Assembly: GCA_036023115.1 (NCBI GenBank)
Contig: JAYKKT010000061.1
Coordinates: forward strand, 10,676,001-10,740,000
Reading direction: 5' to 3'
Length of the DNA: 64,000 bases
Source: Brasenia schreberi
Taxonomy: Eukaryota; Streptophyta; Magnoliopsida; Nymphaeales; Cabombaceae
In this document: positions 12,663-23,914 of the stretch, one piece after another
How the letters are laid out: each line of letters opens with the position of its first letter
How positions within the stretch are numbered: position 1 is the stretch's first letter
Translations under genes and position numbers: made by a program
The notes under the pieces: generated by a model
What the model saw: the letters and a program-made list of their open reading frames with translations, nothing else
What the model was told of the DNA's origin: nothing
Databases searched by the model: none

Positions 12663-14788
12663 CGGAAAATTTGGAGCTTCCATGCATGATCAACCGTATG
12701 AATTTTGCGTTTGGATGAAACATAAGTTTTCAAAGAGGGTAAACATGAAAATCCTTATTATGGTCTTCATTTATTACTTTTTGCTTCTAATTTACAAAAT
12801 TTTGTTTCCTGATTGTTTGAGATATATAAGACAGTTGGAACATTCGCTGAAGTTATAGTGCATGATTTACTTGCTATCTACTTTAATTGCTCTCAGCAAA
12901 AAGCAGATCCCACTTTTCGGTTGATAAGTCAATTCGGTCGACTCATCTCTAAGATGCTTTGATATTTGTTTCTTTAGCAACATGACACAAGGGTCTGTAT
13001 GAAGGGGGAGTTGGAGTGGAGCAAACATAGAATTCCAGCAAAAGAAGAATAAGTTTGGAAGATTTGCCTTGCTTGGAAGCACGAAACTCCATTTGGGTGA
13101 AATGATTTAATAAATGCTCCTTTTTGTGATGGAATCTGGGATAGGATGATATGAACCCTCTTCTTTCTGCTCCTGTTCATTTCATGAGAAGACACCAAGT
13201 CAGTAAGTTGGTTTACATATTATAGGTTCTCATGCTTGCAGGAAGCATCACCTAAGTCGATCCTTTTCCCACAGTTCATGGGGTCGGCAAGAATCCATAA
13301 TAAATGGTCGGATTGACTTTAATGCTACAAGTCGACTATCCGACGCAACCCTCCTCTCTCATCTGGACTAGGATTGGTAACAATGACGTTTCTTGTTTAG
13401 TAAAAGCTGTTTAGAATGGTCAATAGAAACACAAATCCTCCCATTTTGGAAGGCAGGTTATGCATGTTCAAATTGTTCAGTTTCCGGCTGTTGAGATTTT
13501 CGAGCACAATTAGTTGTCTTATGATCAGGAGTTCATGATCAAATGGCCTCTGATAAAACCCAGATATGTAAAATTTTCATAATAACATAACTGTTTGCTT
13601 GGATTGAAGGCATCCACTATGGGTTTTCCTGAAAACTGGAACCTGGTCATTGTTAGAACATCTGAAACTGGAAAAAGTTCCAAAATCCAAGTAGCATCCA
13701 CATCCAAGGTATGGTAATTGGTCTACCGGGTTCGTATCGAAATGTGGATCAGGTTAGCCTAATCCTGGTGGTGGTTGTAGGACGTGCATATCCTATTTTT
13801 AAATTATGAATATATTTTTATTTTTAAATTCAAATCTCTACTATTGATCCTACCGATTAAATAGTTGAGATTTTTGAGTGGATGAGTGTAAATAGATACC
13901 AATTTCTCTATTTTTTTCACACATATATATAAAAGAAACCAAACCAGGATTCAATGAATATGCATGGTTTTAGCCTCCTAATTTACACGCCTCAATATCT
14001 TTTGCTCCGGGTAGCGATCTTTTGAGCACTAATGTCCTAGACCCGATTAGACATGACCGATTCCAGTTACCCATAACCTGGAACCATTGGTCTCGGTTTG
14101 ATTCATAAACTTTTTAAAATTAGTAAAAATGTCAACAAATTTAAAATTCAAAAATTTTTAAGAGAATATTAAACTTTGCGATTCACTGGTTCCGGCTTCT
14201 CGCCACTTCTAGTTTCATAAGAGGTGAAATTGAAACCAAACCAGGTTATTATTGGTCAGTGGCGGACCTATATTTTTTTGTGGTATGAGGTGAACTGTCT
14301 ACTCAACCATTTGAGGTGGGACGATCATGTATAATAGTCGTGGATTCAATCGTACCTTGTACATTTTTCACTGGTTTTCCTAATTTCAGGTTCTCACCTC
14401 AATTTAGGTCTGTCACATTCTTAGTTCCAGGCCTCGTTTGCTTCCGATTTGAACGGTCGACCTGGTTCGGAACCGGTCATGTCTACCAGCTCCAAAAAAG
14501 AAGAAGCATATTTAGGCCATAGTACTAGGAAAAGTGAGCTCTAAGAAATCCTCATGTTGCACCATGTAAAAATAGAGGATAACATACTCGAAACCTTGAA
14601 TAAACAAGAGGCCTTGATTATCAACTCTGGCCGTGGCATTGAAACCATTAATATTTACTTAACATGATCTTTGATGTCTAGATGAGAAAAATTGAACTGA
14701 ACACTGCCATGGAGGTTGCGGACCAAGTTCTTTCTTAGCTAGCAATTTACAGAGCCTGCTCAACATTGACTCTCTCAAGGAAGCCACT
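12663..14788. other. mtACP 3' flank and repeat remnants
   Basis: No further gene recognised between mtACP and the Ole e 1-like gene. Positions 13245-13385 resemble the plant RTE/SINE retroposon family (minus orientation): cttttcccacagttcatgg and ggtcggcaag, then cgacgcaaccctcctc. Positions 13798-13935 carry a foldback MITE-like core (caaatctctactattgatc, then agttgagattttt) followed by tatatata. Positions 14045-14235 are an AACCGG-type repeat. Short ORFs on both strands (60-83 aa) show no recognisable domain. Confidence 0.5.
13245..13385 (-). repeat. RTE-related retroposon fragment
   Basis: The order of motifs (ccttttcccac...atggggtcggcaag, then gtcgactatccgacgcaaccctcctc and a final ggactaggattgg) parallels the short retroposons at 53569-53763 and 55932-56138, but with more divergence. 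No target-site duplication was found. Confidence 0.5.
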
Positions 14789-15503
14789 CTAGCTGCAGGT
14801 ACTCCGGGCACCAACATTTTTCTTGACCCAGATCGCACCTGCATCGAATGCTCGAACTCCATTGCCGACCGACGACAGTTTAAATTGTGCCGGGTTCATG
14901 GTGAAGCTTGGATAGCATGTCGAGTTCTCTGGTACTCGAAGGACCCTGACTCTGCAAGATCTTTCAAGCTTGGGCCATGCATGAATCTGTGAAGGCAGCT
15001 CAATGGTGAAGTCGCCGAACTCGTCAGCAGCCCCTTTTGTTTTGGTCCTTGTGTTTCCTCTTGTGCACCTCACAGTAACATCAGCTCCTGCAGGTCGAGG
15101 TAATTGATCCTTAGAAATGCACAAAGCCTTCTGTTTAACCCTTGCTAAGAATAAATTACCTTTAGAAATTGATATCCTTATCAATATTAAGAGTGCATAA
15201 GAATTGAAATATTATTAGCATAAATAACGAGCAATTAGATTAGCTCTGTCTTAACTGTGAGGGTGTCATTGGTACATGAAGGGATATGTACTTAACAAAG
15301 GCGAAAAAAGGCTATGTTCCGATCCTTTTTCTTTCCTTTTCGTCCAAAGTTTTAAATACACACACATACATATATAGAGAGAGAGAAAGAGAGGGGAGAT
15401 TTCCATTTGATCTTTGGCATTGATAATAGAGATTTAAATCAAATGTATGCTTTACTTTGCATTAAATATAAAGTGATTCAAATCTCTCTCTCTCTCTCTC
15501 TCT

Positions 15504-15538
<35 letters not shown>

Positions 15539-17067
15539 GAAACATTGGATCCTACCTACTTTTGACATTCTCACTCATAACAACTCGTTACTTTTAGATG
15601 GCATGAGCATAATTTAATTTTTTTATAAAAGGTTTTAAAAAGTGTTAAGAACATCGTTATTATACTTATGCTACTAAAAGGCAATGGGTTGACGACACAT
15701 GATTCAATGACTTATGCACACGCATATACATACATATACACATATATATTGAGAAAGAGAGGGAGCTTCTAAACATTGCTTGATCATCACCACCATCCAT
15801 ACAATCAATCGGATGTATGTATCAAATGACATTGATCCTTATGCCGATATTGACAAACGGCTTGATCTACGTTATCCATACAACCACATGAATGACATAT
15901 ATCGTTTAGTAGAGTAGCATGTCAAGATGTGTAACACAATATATATATATATATATATGACCCAAACCTAAAATTTGAATAAACTACCCTTGGATTCTTC
16001 GTGTGGAGCGATAACCCATTAGCCAAGAAGTTCACTAGGTGTAAGAAATGTGGCTCTGAACAACAGTTCTAAACTGTTGGTTCTGAATTTTTTAATGCTT
16101 TTGCTGGTTCTGAAACCGTAACTGTGATCAGCTCCTAGCCGGTTTGGTTATGGTTTGAGTCCAGTTTTGGCATAACTGGAACTGGCCATTCCAGGCTGGA
16201 TGGTGTTTCGAGGATTTCTCTGCACCCACCAAGAAAAGTTATGGATGCAACAATTCCGACCTAAATCAATACATGGTCACTTTGGACAAAAAGATCAAGT
16301 CACCCAATAGAAACTAACTACCGTATGAAGGTCCAACGTAATCAATTACCTAGATATGCATAAAGGAAGAATTGGCTTTCATGGCGTGCAATCTTTTTTA
16401 AGGTGTGACTGTTAGAAGCAGTACTAAATTAATTTTGAAGAGTTAAGCAGTGTATAAGATACAGTGATCTTATTAAAAATTGCAGTCATTTCGGTCACAA
16501 AGCATGGTCATTACTGGCGAAATTATATATATATATATAAAATATCAAATATGTGTGTGTGTGACACAATTCATTCACTGTATACAACGCAATTCATATG
16601 GTTTGTTTGTCACAAATTTGAATCAAGTTGGTATTTGCGCAGTTTACCAAGGCATGGTTTTTTTATCCAGATGACTAAGCAATGGATGACGTGCTAATGG
16701 ATAAATTTGAACTCTTTCCTTTAGTTGTACAAGAAAAGAAATGAATGGTTAGTCAAATTCGAAATGGGTTACTGCACCGGGAAAATATTGTCGGAAATTG
16801 CTCGCAGCTTTCCAATTATATATATATATATAAATTGGTAAATGTGTAATGCTTTTCAGTGCAGAATTTTTGCATAAATATCTTCATTGTTCGATGTATA
16901 AGCTCAATAGTGAAGACTTGAATTAAAGTACTGTCATACTTTTATACTTTAAACTTAATACACTGTGTATTAAATATATAGTAATTCAAATTTCTACTAT
17001 TAATATCAAAGATCAAACAATAGAAATGTTTTAGTAGGATCGTACAATTTAAAAATCATGTAGGTAC

Positions 17068-17124
<57 letters not shown>

Positions 17125-19369
17125 ACTAAATACATAATATCTTTTGGTGTAGTATAAACATTTCCATCATTCGATCTTTGAGATTAATGGTTGAGGTGAT
17201 AAAATACTTTGTATTTAATGCACATGATACTTAAATATAAAGTATAATGATACTTTTGATTCAAATCTTTACCATTGATCTAAAAGAGCGAATAATAAAG
17301 ATATTTATAAAAGATGATGTATGAAAGACATTATTCATTTAGCACTACCTCTATATATAGATACATACATACATATATATATATATACACACATGCATAC
17401 ATATATAAATATATACATACATAAATGGTGATGAGAGAGAGAGACACACACACGCATAAGCTGGTTCTGGGCTGTGATACCACAACCACTCTGGATTTGT
17501 GTGGATCTAATCACCAAAAGTTAAATTGTTGACACCAATGTGTTTGTATCTTTAACTTATTGCAACTTTATCTTCTCAAGCTTAGGATTTACTATAATAC
17601 TGAATGTTAAGATGACAAAAAATCAATGGCTTGTGATTCGTGGCAAAAGGGCTCGATTATCATGTTGCAGAACCTTGGCTCCATAGTATGACCAACAGGT
17701 GATGATAAAGAATTCAATGGTTAATATTTGCATTCACATGGTATTCTGATTAATACATACTATAAGGGGTTCAAAGTACTCATAATATACGGTAATCTAC
17801 TGTTACAACTTGATATGGTGAACGTTAGAGGCACTAAATTCATTGAAGAGTCTAAGTGCCTTCCACAGTGATGGAATTTTTTCAAAATTATGTTAATTTT
17901 TGTGGCCAAAATGTTCTTTAGTTATTTTTTGTTACAAGAGGAGGCCGAAGCCTAACACACATATCCACCCATGCATCCTCTAGGAGTCGAACTCCCGACC
18001 CTTAGCAACGCTGTAGAGCACCCTGCCGTTGAGCCAACGCTCACCGTGCAAAAGTTGCTTAGTTTGAAGACAAAAATCATTGTGAATTTTCCTGGTTCAA
18101 GTTTGTCCTAAAGAAGAACCAAGAAGAAATTCAGGGATACATTAACATGAAATACTATTCTCTTTCAGATAAACGATTGGCTTGCCCCAAAAATTCCCTG
18201 ACTCGAAGGGAAATCTCAATTTCTTCGGCCCATGAATAAAAAATAGATCTTGCACGAATTATTAAATATGTCAGTCATCTTCATTAGTTTCCATGGATCA
18301 AACTAGAGGTTACTGATGAACTAGACATAACTGATTCCAGTTCTCTTCAAACCAAGAACTAAACCAAACCAAACCGGTACCTAGTTCAATCGGGTTCCGG
18401 TTTGAAATGAATGGTTCCTGTTCCAGCTTGAGTCCACAAAAACGTTGAATTATTAAAAAAAAGGAAAAACAGAACCAACTGGAACCGCCAGTTTCAGTTC
18501 CCACCACAGTTGTAGTTGCATTGATGGTGGAACCAGGATTGAACCGAGTGATCCACGGTTCTGTGTCTGGTATAACCGGGTTCCGGCACCAGAAAACTCC
18601 TGGCCGGGTTTGGTTTGGGTTAGAACTGTGGGGCCGGTGCCAAATAGGTCCATGACTACAAACGGACCATGAACTCTTGGCACCAGTATAGTGCAGGCAC
18701 CTTTAGGATGAGCCCCCTCTCCTAAGAACTCATCTATACATGTTGAGTTAGGTGGGATTTGGCTATCAGCTAAATGACTTGCAGAATAAGAAGCAAAAGG
18801 ATGAGCCCAAGAGGAGCCAATTATAGTGCAGGAGGTGACGTTCTAAGATGAGGCTAGTGATTCAAAACCAAATACGTTTTCAGGCACCTTTAGGATTTCC
18901 TTGGAAGGGATTCAAAGAGAGAAATCTCCATTCTTTATCATGCTTTTTCTTTTCCAAAGTACCCACGAAGCTTTCATGGTGAAGTTCTTGTCAAGTCCGC
19001 CATTGTTCAAAGGAGGTGCCCTTTATAGGAAGGCAAGTAAAATACAGTGGCATTGTGGGTACTTTAGAAAACCTTGCAGAAAAGGAGGTGCCCTTTACTC
19101 ATCTTAGATACGCGTTTCATTTTTACATAATCAAAACTTTTATGGTTTTCATTTTCGATAATATTTCTTTTTATAGTTTTCCATCATAAAATATGTAGGC
19201 AAGCTGCAAATTAATCATGAGGAGCTGCTCGCACGTACTTTATTTATATGTTTGACGCAATAAAATGCAGTGTGATCTCGTGTTATTCAATTGCCTTTAA
19301 TCATGCATCTTTTTCTTTTCGAAGGAAACTTGCGGACATATTGGCTCGCTCAATCAGCTTTGTGTTTTC

Positions 19370-19436
<67 letters not shown>

Positions 19437-19666
19437 AATACATGCTCCTTCATTCCTCCTTGGCAAGGATTATTGCACAAAACCGATCCCATGACCAGCA
19501 CAGAGGAGAGTCTTTCCTCGCCATAACCTGCCATTGCGACGAAGTCCGGGCGCTCGATGATCTCAGAAATCAACTGAAAGTCTTCTCCCTGAGCCGTAGG
19601 TCTCACTGGGGTAACGAAGAAGAGGAAGAAGAAGAGGAGGGAAACAAACAAGGCGTTCAACTTCAT
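14789..19666 (-). CDS. Pollen Ole e 1 allergen/extensin-family secreted protein, two exons
   Basis: Exons on the minus strand are 19666-19435 and 15087-14789, encoding 176 aa. Exon 1 starts MKLNALFVSLLFFFLFF, a clear signal peptide, then an AGYGEERLSSVLVMGSVLC segment and the pair C..NPC typical of the Ole e 1 domain. Exon 2 continues GADVTVRC, DEFGDFTIELPS, RSCRVRVLRVPENSTC and KLSSVGNGVRAF to a stop at 14789. The two parts join in phase: exon 1 ends TTA G|gt and exon 2 begins ctgcag|GA GCT, making the Gly of HVLGADV. The domain order resembles Arabidopsis Ole e 1/extensin proteins of the At5g13140 type, which are extracellular and of uncertain molecular role. The donor GT is directly followed by a 60-bp CT run (plus-strand GA), and the 4,347-nt intron is packed with repeats. 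An upstream in-frame ATG at 19714 would bury the signal peptide, so 19666 is preferred. Confidence 0.85.
15390..15538. repeat. Half foldback MITE-like copy ending in (TC)n(TA)n
   Basis: The left arm (gagatttccatttgatctttggcattgataatagagattt) and centre (ttactttgcattaaatataaagtgattcaaatctct) are present. The right arm is replaced after aaatctct by a CT run and then TA. On the left, a GA run abuts gagattt. It lies in the Ole e 1 intron. Confidence 0.65.
16065..16210. repeat. AACCGG-type dispersed repeat
   Basis: Repeated use of ggttctgaa, aaccgtaactg, gccggtttggtt and ggaactggcc; same family as 18330-18670 and 23915-25145. The region 15540-16064 before it holds only AT-rich sequence with short TA runs. 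Confidence 0.5.
16850..17121. repeat. Foldback MITE-like repeat followed by (TC)n(TA)n
   Basis: The left arm near 16878-16922 (atcttcattgttcgatgtat, then gctcaatag) is an imperfect inverted copy of the right arm near 16983-17032 (tactattaatatcaaagatc, then aacaatagaaatg). The centre, around tacttttatactttaaac, is also self-complementary. It is followed by a CT run from about 17070 and a TA run to 17121. Confidence 0.7.
17135..17336. repeat. Near-complete foldback MITE-like element
   Basis: The clearest copy of the family. Left arm 17136-17205 (including ccatcattcgatctttgaga, then ttaatgg) and right arm 17258-17335 (including accattgatctaaaagagcg) are inverted copies over about 65-70 bases. 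They enclose a self-complementary centre (ttaaatataaagta against tactttgtatttaa). No ORF is present. Followed by TA/CA microsatellite to about 17400. No target-site duplication was identified with confidence. Confidence 0.75.
17921..18047 (-). repeat. tRNA-derived SINE
   Basis: On the minus strand this reads as an RNA polymerase III-type retroposon: an A-box-like TGGCTCAACGG (about 18036-18026), then about 40 bases on a B-box-like AGTTCGACTCC, a unique body (tgtgtgttaggcttcggcc) and an A-rich tail (aacaaaaaataac). A degenerate repeat (aaaatgttctttagt / aaaagttgcttagt) flanks it and may be the target-site duplication. It lies in the Ole e 1 intron. A diverged relative lies at 35921-36020. Confidence 0.75.
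18330..18670. repeat. AACCGG-type dispersed repeat
   Basis: Dense aaccggt, ggttccggtt and ggaaccgcc motifs in both orientations. It sits in the Ole e 1 intron. The short ORFs across it have no recognisable domain. Confidence 0.55.
18691..19100. repeat. Segment with direct and opposed 'ggcaccttta' motifs
   Basis: caggcacctttaggat occurs at 18695 and 18881, tatagtgcagg at 18686 and 18824, and aaaggaggtgccc at 19009 and 19080 (opposite orientation to the first motif). This looks like an old transposon or tandemly rearranged sequence. The 68-aa ORF at 18901-19107 spans it and is not supported as a gene. Confidence 0.4.
19373..19432. repeat. (GA)n microsatellite abutting the Ole e 1 exon 1 donor
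   Basis: About 30 perfect GA units. On the gene strand the intron begins gt and runs directly into ctctctct. Confidence 0.97.
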
Positions 19667-19918
19667 CTGTTTGTTACAGCTACCACAAACAGAACGTAAC
19701 TCATTAAGGCTCAAGTTTCATACGTGAATGAATGCTACTACATATATTTATATATATAGAAAGAAACGAAGATTTGAGAACCGCCCATGAGTTTTCTTGT
19801 AGTTAACGGAAGCTGCCTTGCTTTTGGTGGTACATTTAAGTTAGTAAAAGCTTATAAGTGAGATCATGGAGTTACTTGACACAGAACTGACACGTGTTAG
19901 CATGTACACACATATTAT

Positions 19919-20022
<104 letters not shown>

Positions 20023-20289
20023 GGATTTTGTTTCATGTAAAATCAGAAATTCTGTATTCCAACCAATCTCTTTCTTTTTATTTGTCTTTTTGGTTACAGT
20101 AAAGTGGAGCAAACAAATCCCATCGAGAATCACAGACACAAACACACACACACACACGAGTAACATGACTGGGTTAAGGCGCATAATCTTTGTCATGCTT
20201 TAAAACAAAAAAGGGTTACATATTAGAGAGCATCAATCTACGCTCAAACAAACTCATGAATCTCAACCATACGGTTGGCAGTTGCAATT

Positions 20290-20455
20290 CAAATTTAAAA
20301 AGAAAAAATAATTGATAGGTACAATAAATGTATTTGATACATTTGGTTTTTTGACTTAAAGATCACAATAATTGATGTTAAAGATCGAACAATTGAGATT
20401 TTTAAGAATATTAGAGTGTAGATTCATGTGTGCATGGACTGATTTCTCTAGGCTA
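20290..20455. repeat. Foldback MITE-like copy
   Basis: Contains the arm sequence gatgttaaagatcgaacaat, then tgagattttta and gtagattcatgtgtg, matching the copies at 16850 and 17135. The left part is degraded. Confidence 0.55.
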
Positions 20456-20463
20456 TTGATTCA

Positions 20464-21660
20464 TCTTAATCGTGAGACTAGAAAAAAGCCATAGATGAGA
20501 AAATTGAATCCATTGAGAAAAACTAAGTTTGAGAATTGACTGATCTACTTAAAGGAAGGATAACTATAGGCTGTAAACGAGTTCTAAAAAAGAACTATAA
20601 GGTCGATGAATCAATTGACAAGTTTAAAGCGAAGTTAGTTGCAAAAGGTTTTTCACAAAATAAGAGAATATATTATGTTGAGACATATTCTCCTGTTAGA
20701 AAATTTCCATTTATAAGAATAATCCTGACGATATCAACATATTATGATTTGGACTTACACCAATTATACATAAAAATTACTTTCTTAAATAGAGATTTAG
20801 ATAAAATCATATATAAAAATTACACCAAGAAGATAAAATATATAGGTTGAAAAAATCCCCATATGACCTTAAACAGTTACATCGATAATGGTATTTGACT
20901 TTTCAAAATGTCATTATTAATTTTGGGTTTGTGGCTATATTATAGAATAGTGAGAGCCACTTTGTCATCTTATCATTATATGTAGATAATATATTATTGA
21001 CTAGGAATGACAATGAGATGATTGTCAAATCCAAGTCATACTTCAATTCAAGGTTTGAAATAAAGGATATGGGAGAAGCATCCTATATCCTTATATAAGG
21101 ATTTCTCGAAATAAAGAATCTAAAGTTCTATGCCTAAGTCAAGAGATATATATTTTGATTATATCCTCAAAAAGTTTAAAATGAGTGAATGCAAGTCTAC
21201 CTGTTGTAAAAGGGGTAAAACTTAACAATGATGATTGTCTTAGCCAAGGAGACAATAAACTTAACTTTCCTTATGCATAAGGTGTAGGTATCTTGATGTA
21301 TGCTATGTTATGCACAACACCTGATATCAGCTTCGCTGTTGGTCTTTTAAGTATACACCAAAGTAATCCTATATAGTTGTGAAAAGGATTCTAAGATATC
21401 TTAAAAGGAACAAAGGACCTAAAATTATATTTTCAAGCAGATGAAGTAAAAGTGGTAGGATACTCAAAAGCATGTATATATTACAAACATAATTAGGTCC
21501 TATATTATAGAAATACTGGAGTATCCAATACTGTATGGTACAACATGGATTTATAAATAAATGAGAAAAAAGACAACAGATCTTATAAAACTGGTGTGAC
21601 GGTTGCATGGATAGCAAATTTACAAGATTAACAAACAATTGTCTCAAGCAACTTACTCTC
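20464..21660 (+). mobile_element. Ty1/copia fragment (reverse transcriptase to RNase H)
   Basis: Plus-strand remnant encoding KVDESIDKFKAKLVAKGFSQ and DLDLHQLYIK (copia reverse transcriptase), a second reverse-transcriptase block near 20930-21130, and the TPDISFAVGLL and RYLKRNKG segments near 21310-21415. Many stops and frameshifts. No LTRs were found; it is in the opposite orientation to the three larger copia elements. Confidence 0.8.
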
Positions 21661-22895
21661 GGACCAGGCTAGTGGCCCTCAATAATGATATAACAAAATA
21701 ATAATAAAAAAGTTGAAAGAATAAATATTATAATAAAGTCTAGAACTCGGAGACCTTTAGCTAAAACTGACGAAAAATCACAATTAACTAATTAGATCTT
21801 ACGAAACGTTTACCTTGTGTTAATTTACACGGAGACACACTTCCCCCAGTGAGTTGGATTGAGCAAATTTGCTGACAAGGAACTTGTTAGTCATCCAATT
21901 TTAGTTTTATGCATTTGAGAGCCTTTAAGGAGTTTGTGAATGAAGAAATAAAGAACTTCATAAAGCTAAGTCATCAGTGGTGGATCTACATTGAGGTGAG
22001 GTGGGGCGGCTGCTCCACATGCGAAAAACCAATGAAAAAGTTATGAGACATGCTTGAATCAGTGGCTACATACTTCGCCCTCCTCATGATCGAATAGGCA
22101 GTTCGCCTCAAAGCACAAAAAATTCTAAATCTGCAACTCAAGGTCACAACCATTTGAAAGAAAACTAATAAACAATACAAAATTGGGGTCTCTTAAGAGG
22201 GTTGGCGATCAAATCAGTTTCCCACCATTAAAACGTAGAGACAGATACGCAGTAACATTCAGCTTTTGGGAATTCAGGTTCTAAGAGGAAGCCACTTATA
22301 ATAAAAATAAAACTATATGAGGTCAAAGTGGTGGTAACGTTGGTTGGCCTAATTCGCCTCACAATCACCCACACACACCCCTCTCTTTGTGTGTGCATTT
22401 ATTTATTTCGCAATTTGTACTGATAGATGTAGCAGAAGAGCGAAGAGTGAAGGGAGAAAGCAACAGATGAATTAAATTAATAAAGGAATTTTAGTTTGAT
22501 CAAAAGTAGTAAAACAGCCCAGAGAAGGAGAGGGAGGGGGTCAACGTGGTTGAACTAAGAAGAAGAAAGGTGGATCAGCACAGTACGAGCGTCGCCATGA
22601 TAAATAGATGTAGTGGTTAGAGCTCCACCTGTTTTAACCTACGCAACTTTCAGACCTTGCGTCTAACTGGAGACGAAGGGTGACGCCGAAATATAAGCAC
22701 ATTACGTTCAATCTTCACCGTATATCTTACTAAGAAAGTACGCCATAGTGAGAGAGTTCAAACATACGATACTCATTTTCTACGTTGAGGGTGCTTAGAT
22801 TGTTTCTTTGGCTTTGTAATCTAGTGAAGTCCGCTTGTAATTTCCTTTTGCATGGTTTGCTCCACGGTTTATAGGTTGAAATCAAATCATTAGAA
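21661..22895. other. Intergenic, no gene recognised
   Basis: No supported gene. Near 21975-22120 is a gtggatctacattgaggtgag segment of the kind seen at plant transposon ends; a similar phrase occurs at 14255. Around 22605-22650 a tagtggttagagctcc phrase resembles a tRNA A box but lacks a matching B box. Confidence 0.4.
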
Positions 22896-22900
22896 CCAAA

Positions 22901-22903
<3 letters not shown>

Positions 22904-22965
<62 letters not shown>

Positions 22966-23057
22966 TATGTATATATATATATGTATATATATATGTATAT
23001 ATGTATATATATATGTATATATGTATATGTATATATATGTATATATATATATACATA

Positions 23058-23101
<44 letters not shown>

Positions 23102-23105
23102 GAGA
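22904..23105. repeat. (TA)n microsatellite, 200 bp, with TG/CA interruptions
   Basis: Long TA array broken regularly by tg or ca, giving tatatatg/tacatata higher-order units. IYIYIY ORFs on both strands are its translations. Confidence 0.97.
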
Positions 23106-23138
23106 GAAATATAACAAGGTTATATGCTAAACATATCT

Positions 23139-23465
23139 AGGGATGGCAATGTTGACCCGACACGTGGGGCCCTGAACCAACCCAACCTGATCATATTCGG
23201 GTTAGGGTACGGGGATAAGATGGCTCGATCTATACCTAACCTGATACTTGCTCCAACGTATATATTATGAACTCTTTGGGGGCATCCCCAAGATATGTTT
23301 TCAGATACCACTATATATTTATTTATATATGTAATACATACACATATATATAACCCATTTTTGCTCCACACCCACCATGGTTAGGAAAAGAAAACCTGAA
23401 TTCGTACCCATGCTGTTAAGGTTTGGGTCAGAGTGGGTACAGACAGGTATAGCCATTCCCGACCA
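23139..23465. repeat. Possible hAT-type MITE
   Basis: The left end agggatggcaatg and the right end gtatagccattcccg are near inverted copies. The inside is rich in ggtac/gggtta motifs (cgggttagggtacgggg; gggtcagagtgggtacag). This fits small non-autonomous hAT elements, but I did not find a convincing 8-bp target-site duplication. Confidence 0.5.
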
Positions 23466-23673
23466 GCCCCAAAATCATCCTTAACTATATCCAAACAAAT
23501 CATAATTATTCATTTTTAGAAATAAATAGTTAAAATTTGAATTGGAAAAGCAAAAAGTGCTTATACTTATAATACATATAAACTAATATAAGTCTCAATC
23601 ATCCATGTGTGGTTGTGATTTGCTTAGACATGTTAGTACCTAACTTTGCTAGTATATACCTCCCCCCCTGCAC

Positions 23674-23785
<112 letters not shown>

Positions 23786-23914
23786 TCTGTCTCACAAAGC
23801 CGTTGACCTCGGTTGTTGTGGTACTTGTAAGTGAACTTGATCCATAATTTACTAACTTTATTTGTCATGCGATACATCATGTCTCTATGTCACCTCGGAA
23901 TGTTAAAACATAAT

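Noticed and set aside
22605..22665. Possible tRNA gene or SINE (tagtggttagagctcc)
   Set aside because: Only an A-box-like phrase; no B box at the right distance and no cloverleaf could be drawn.
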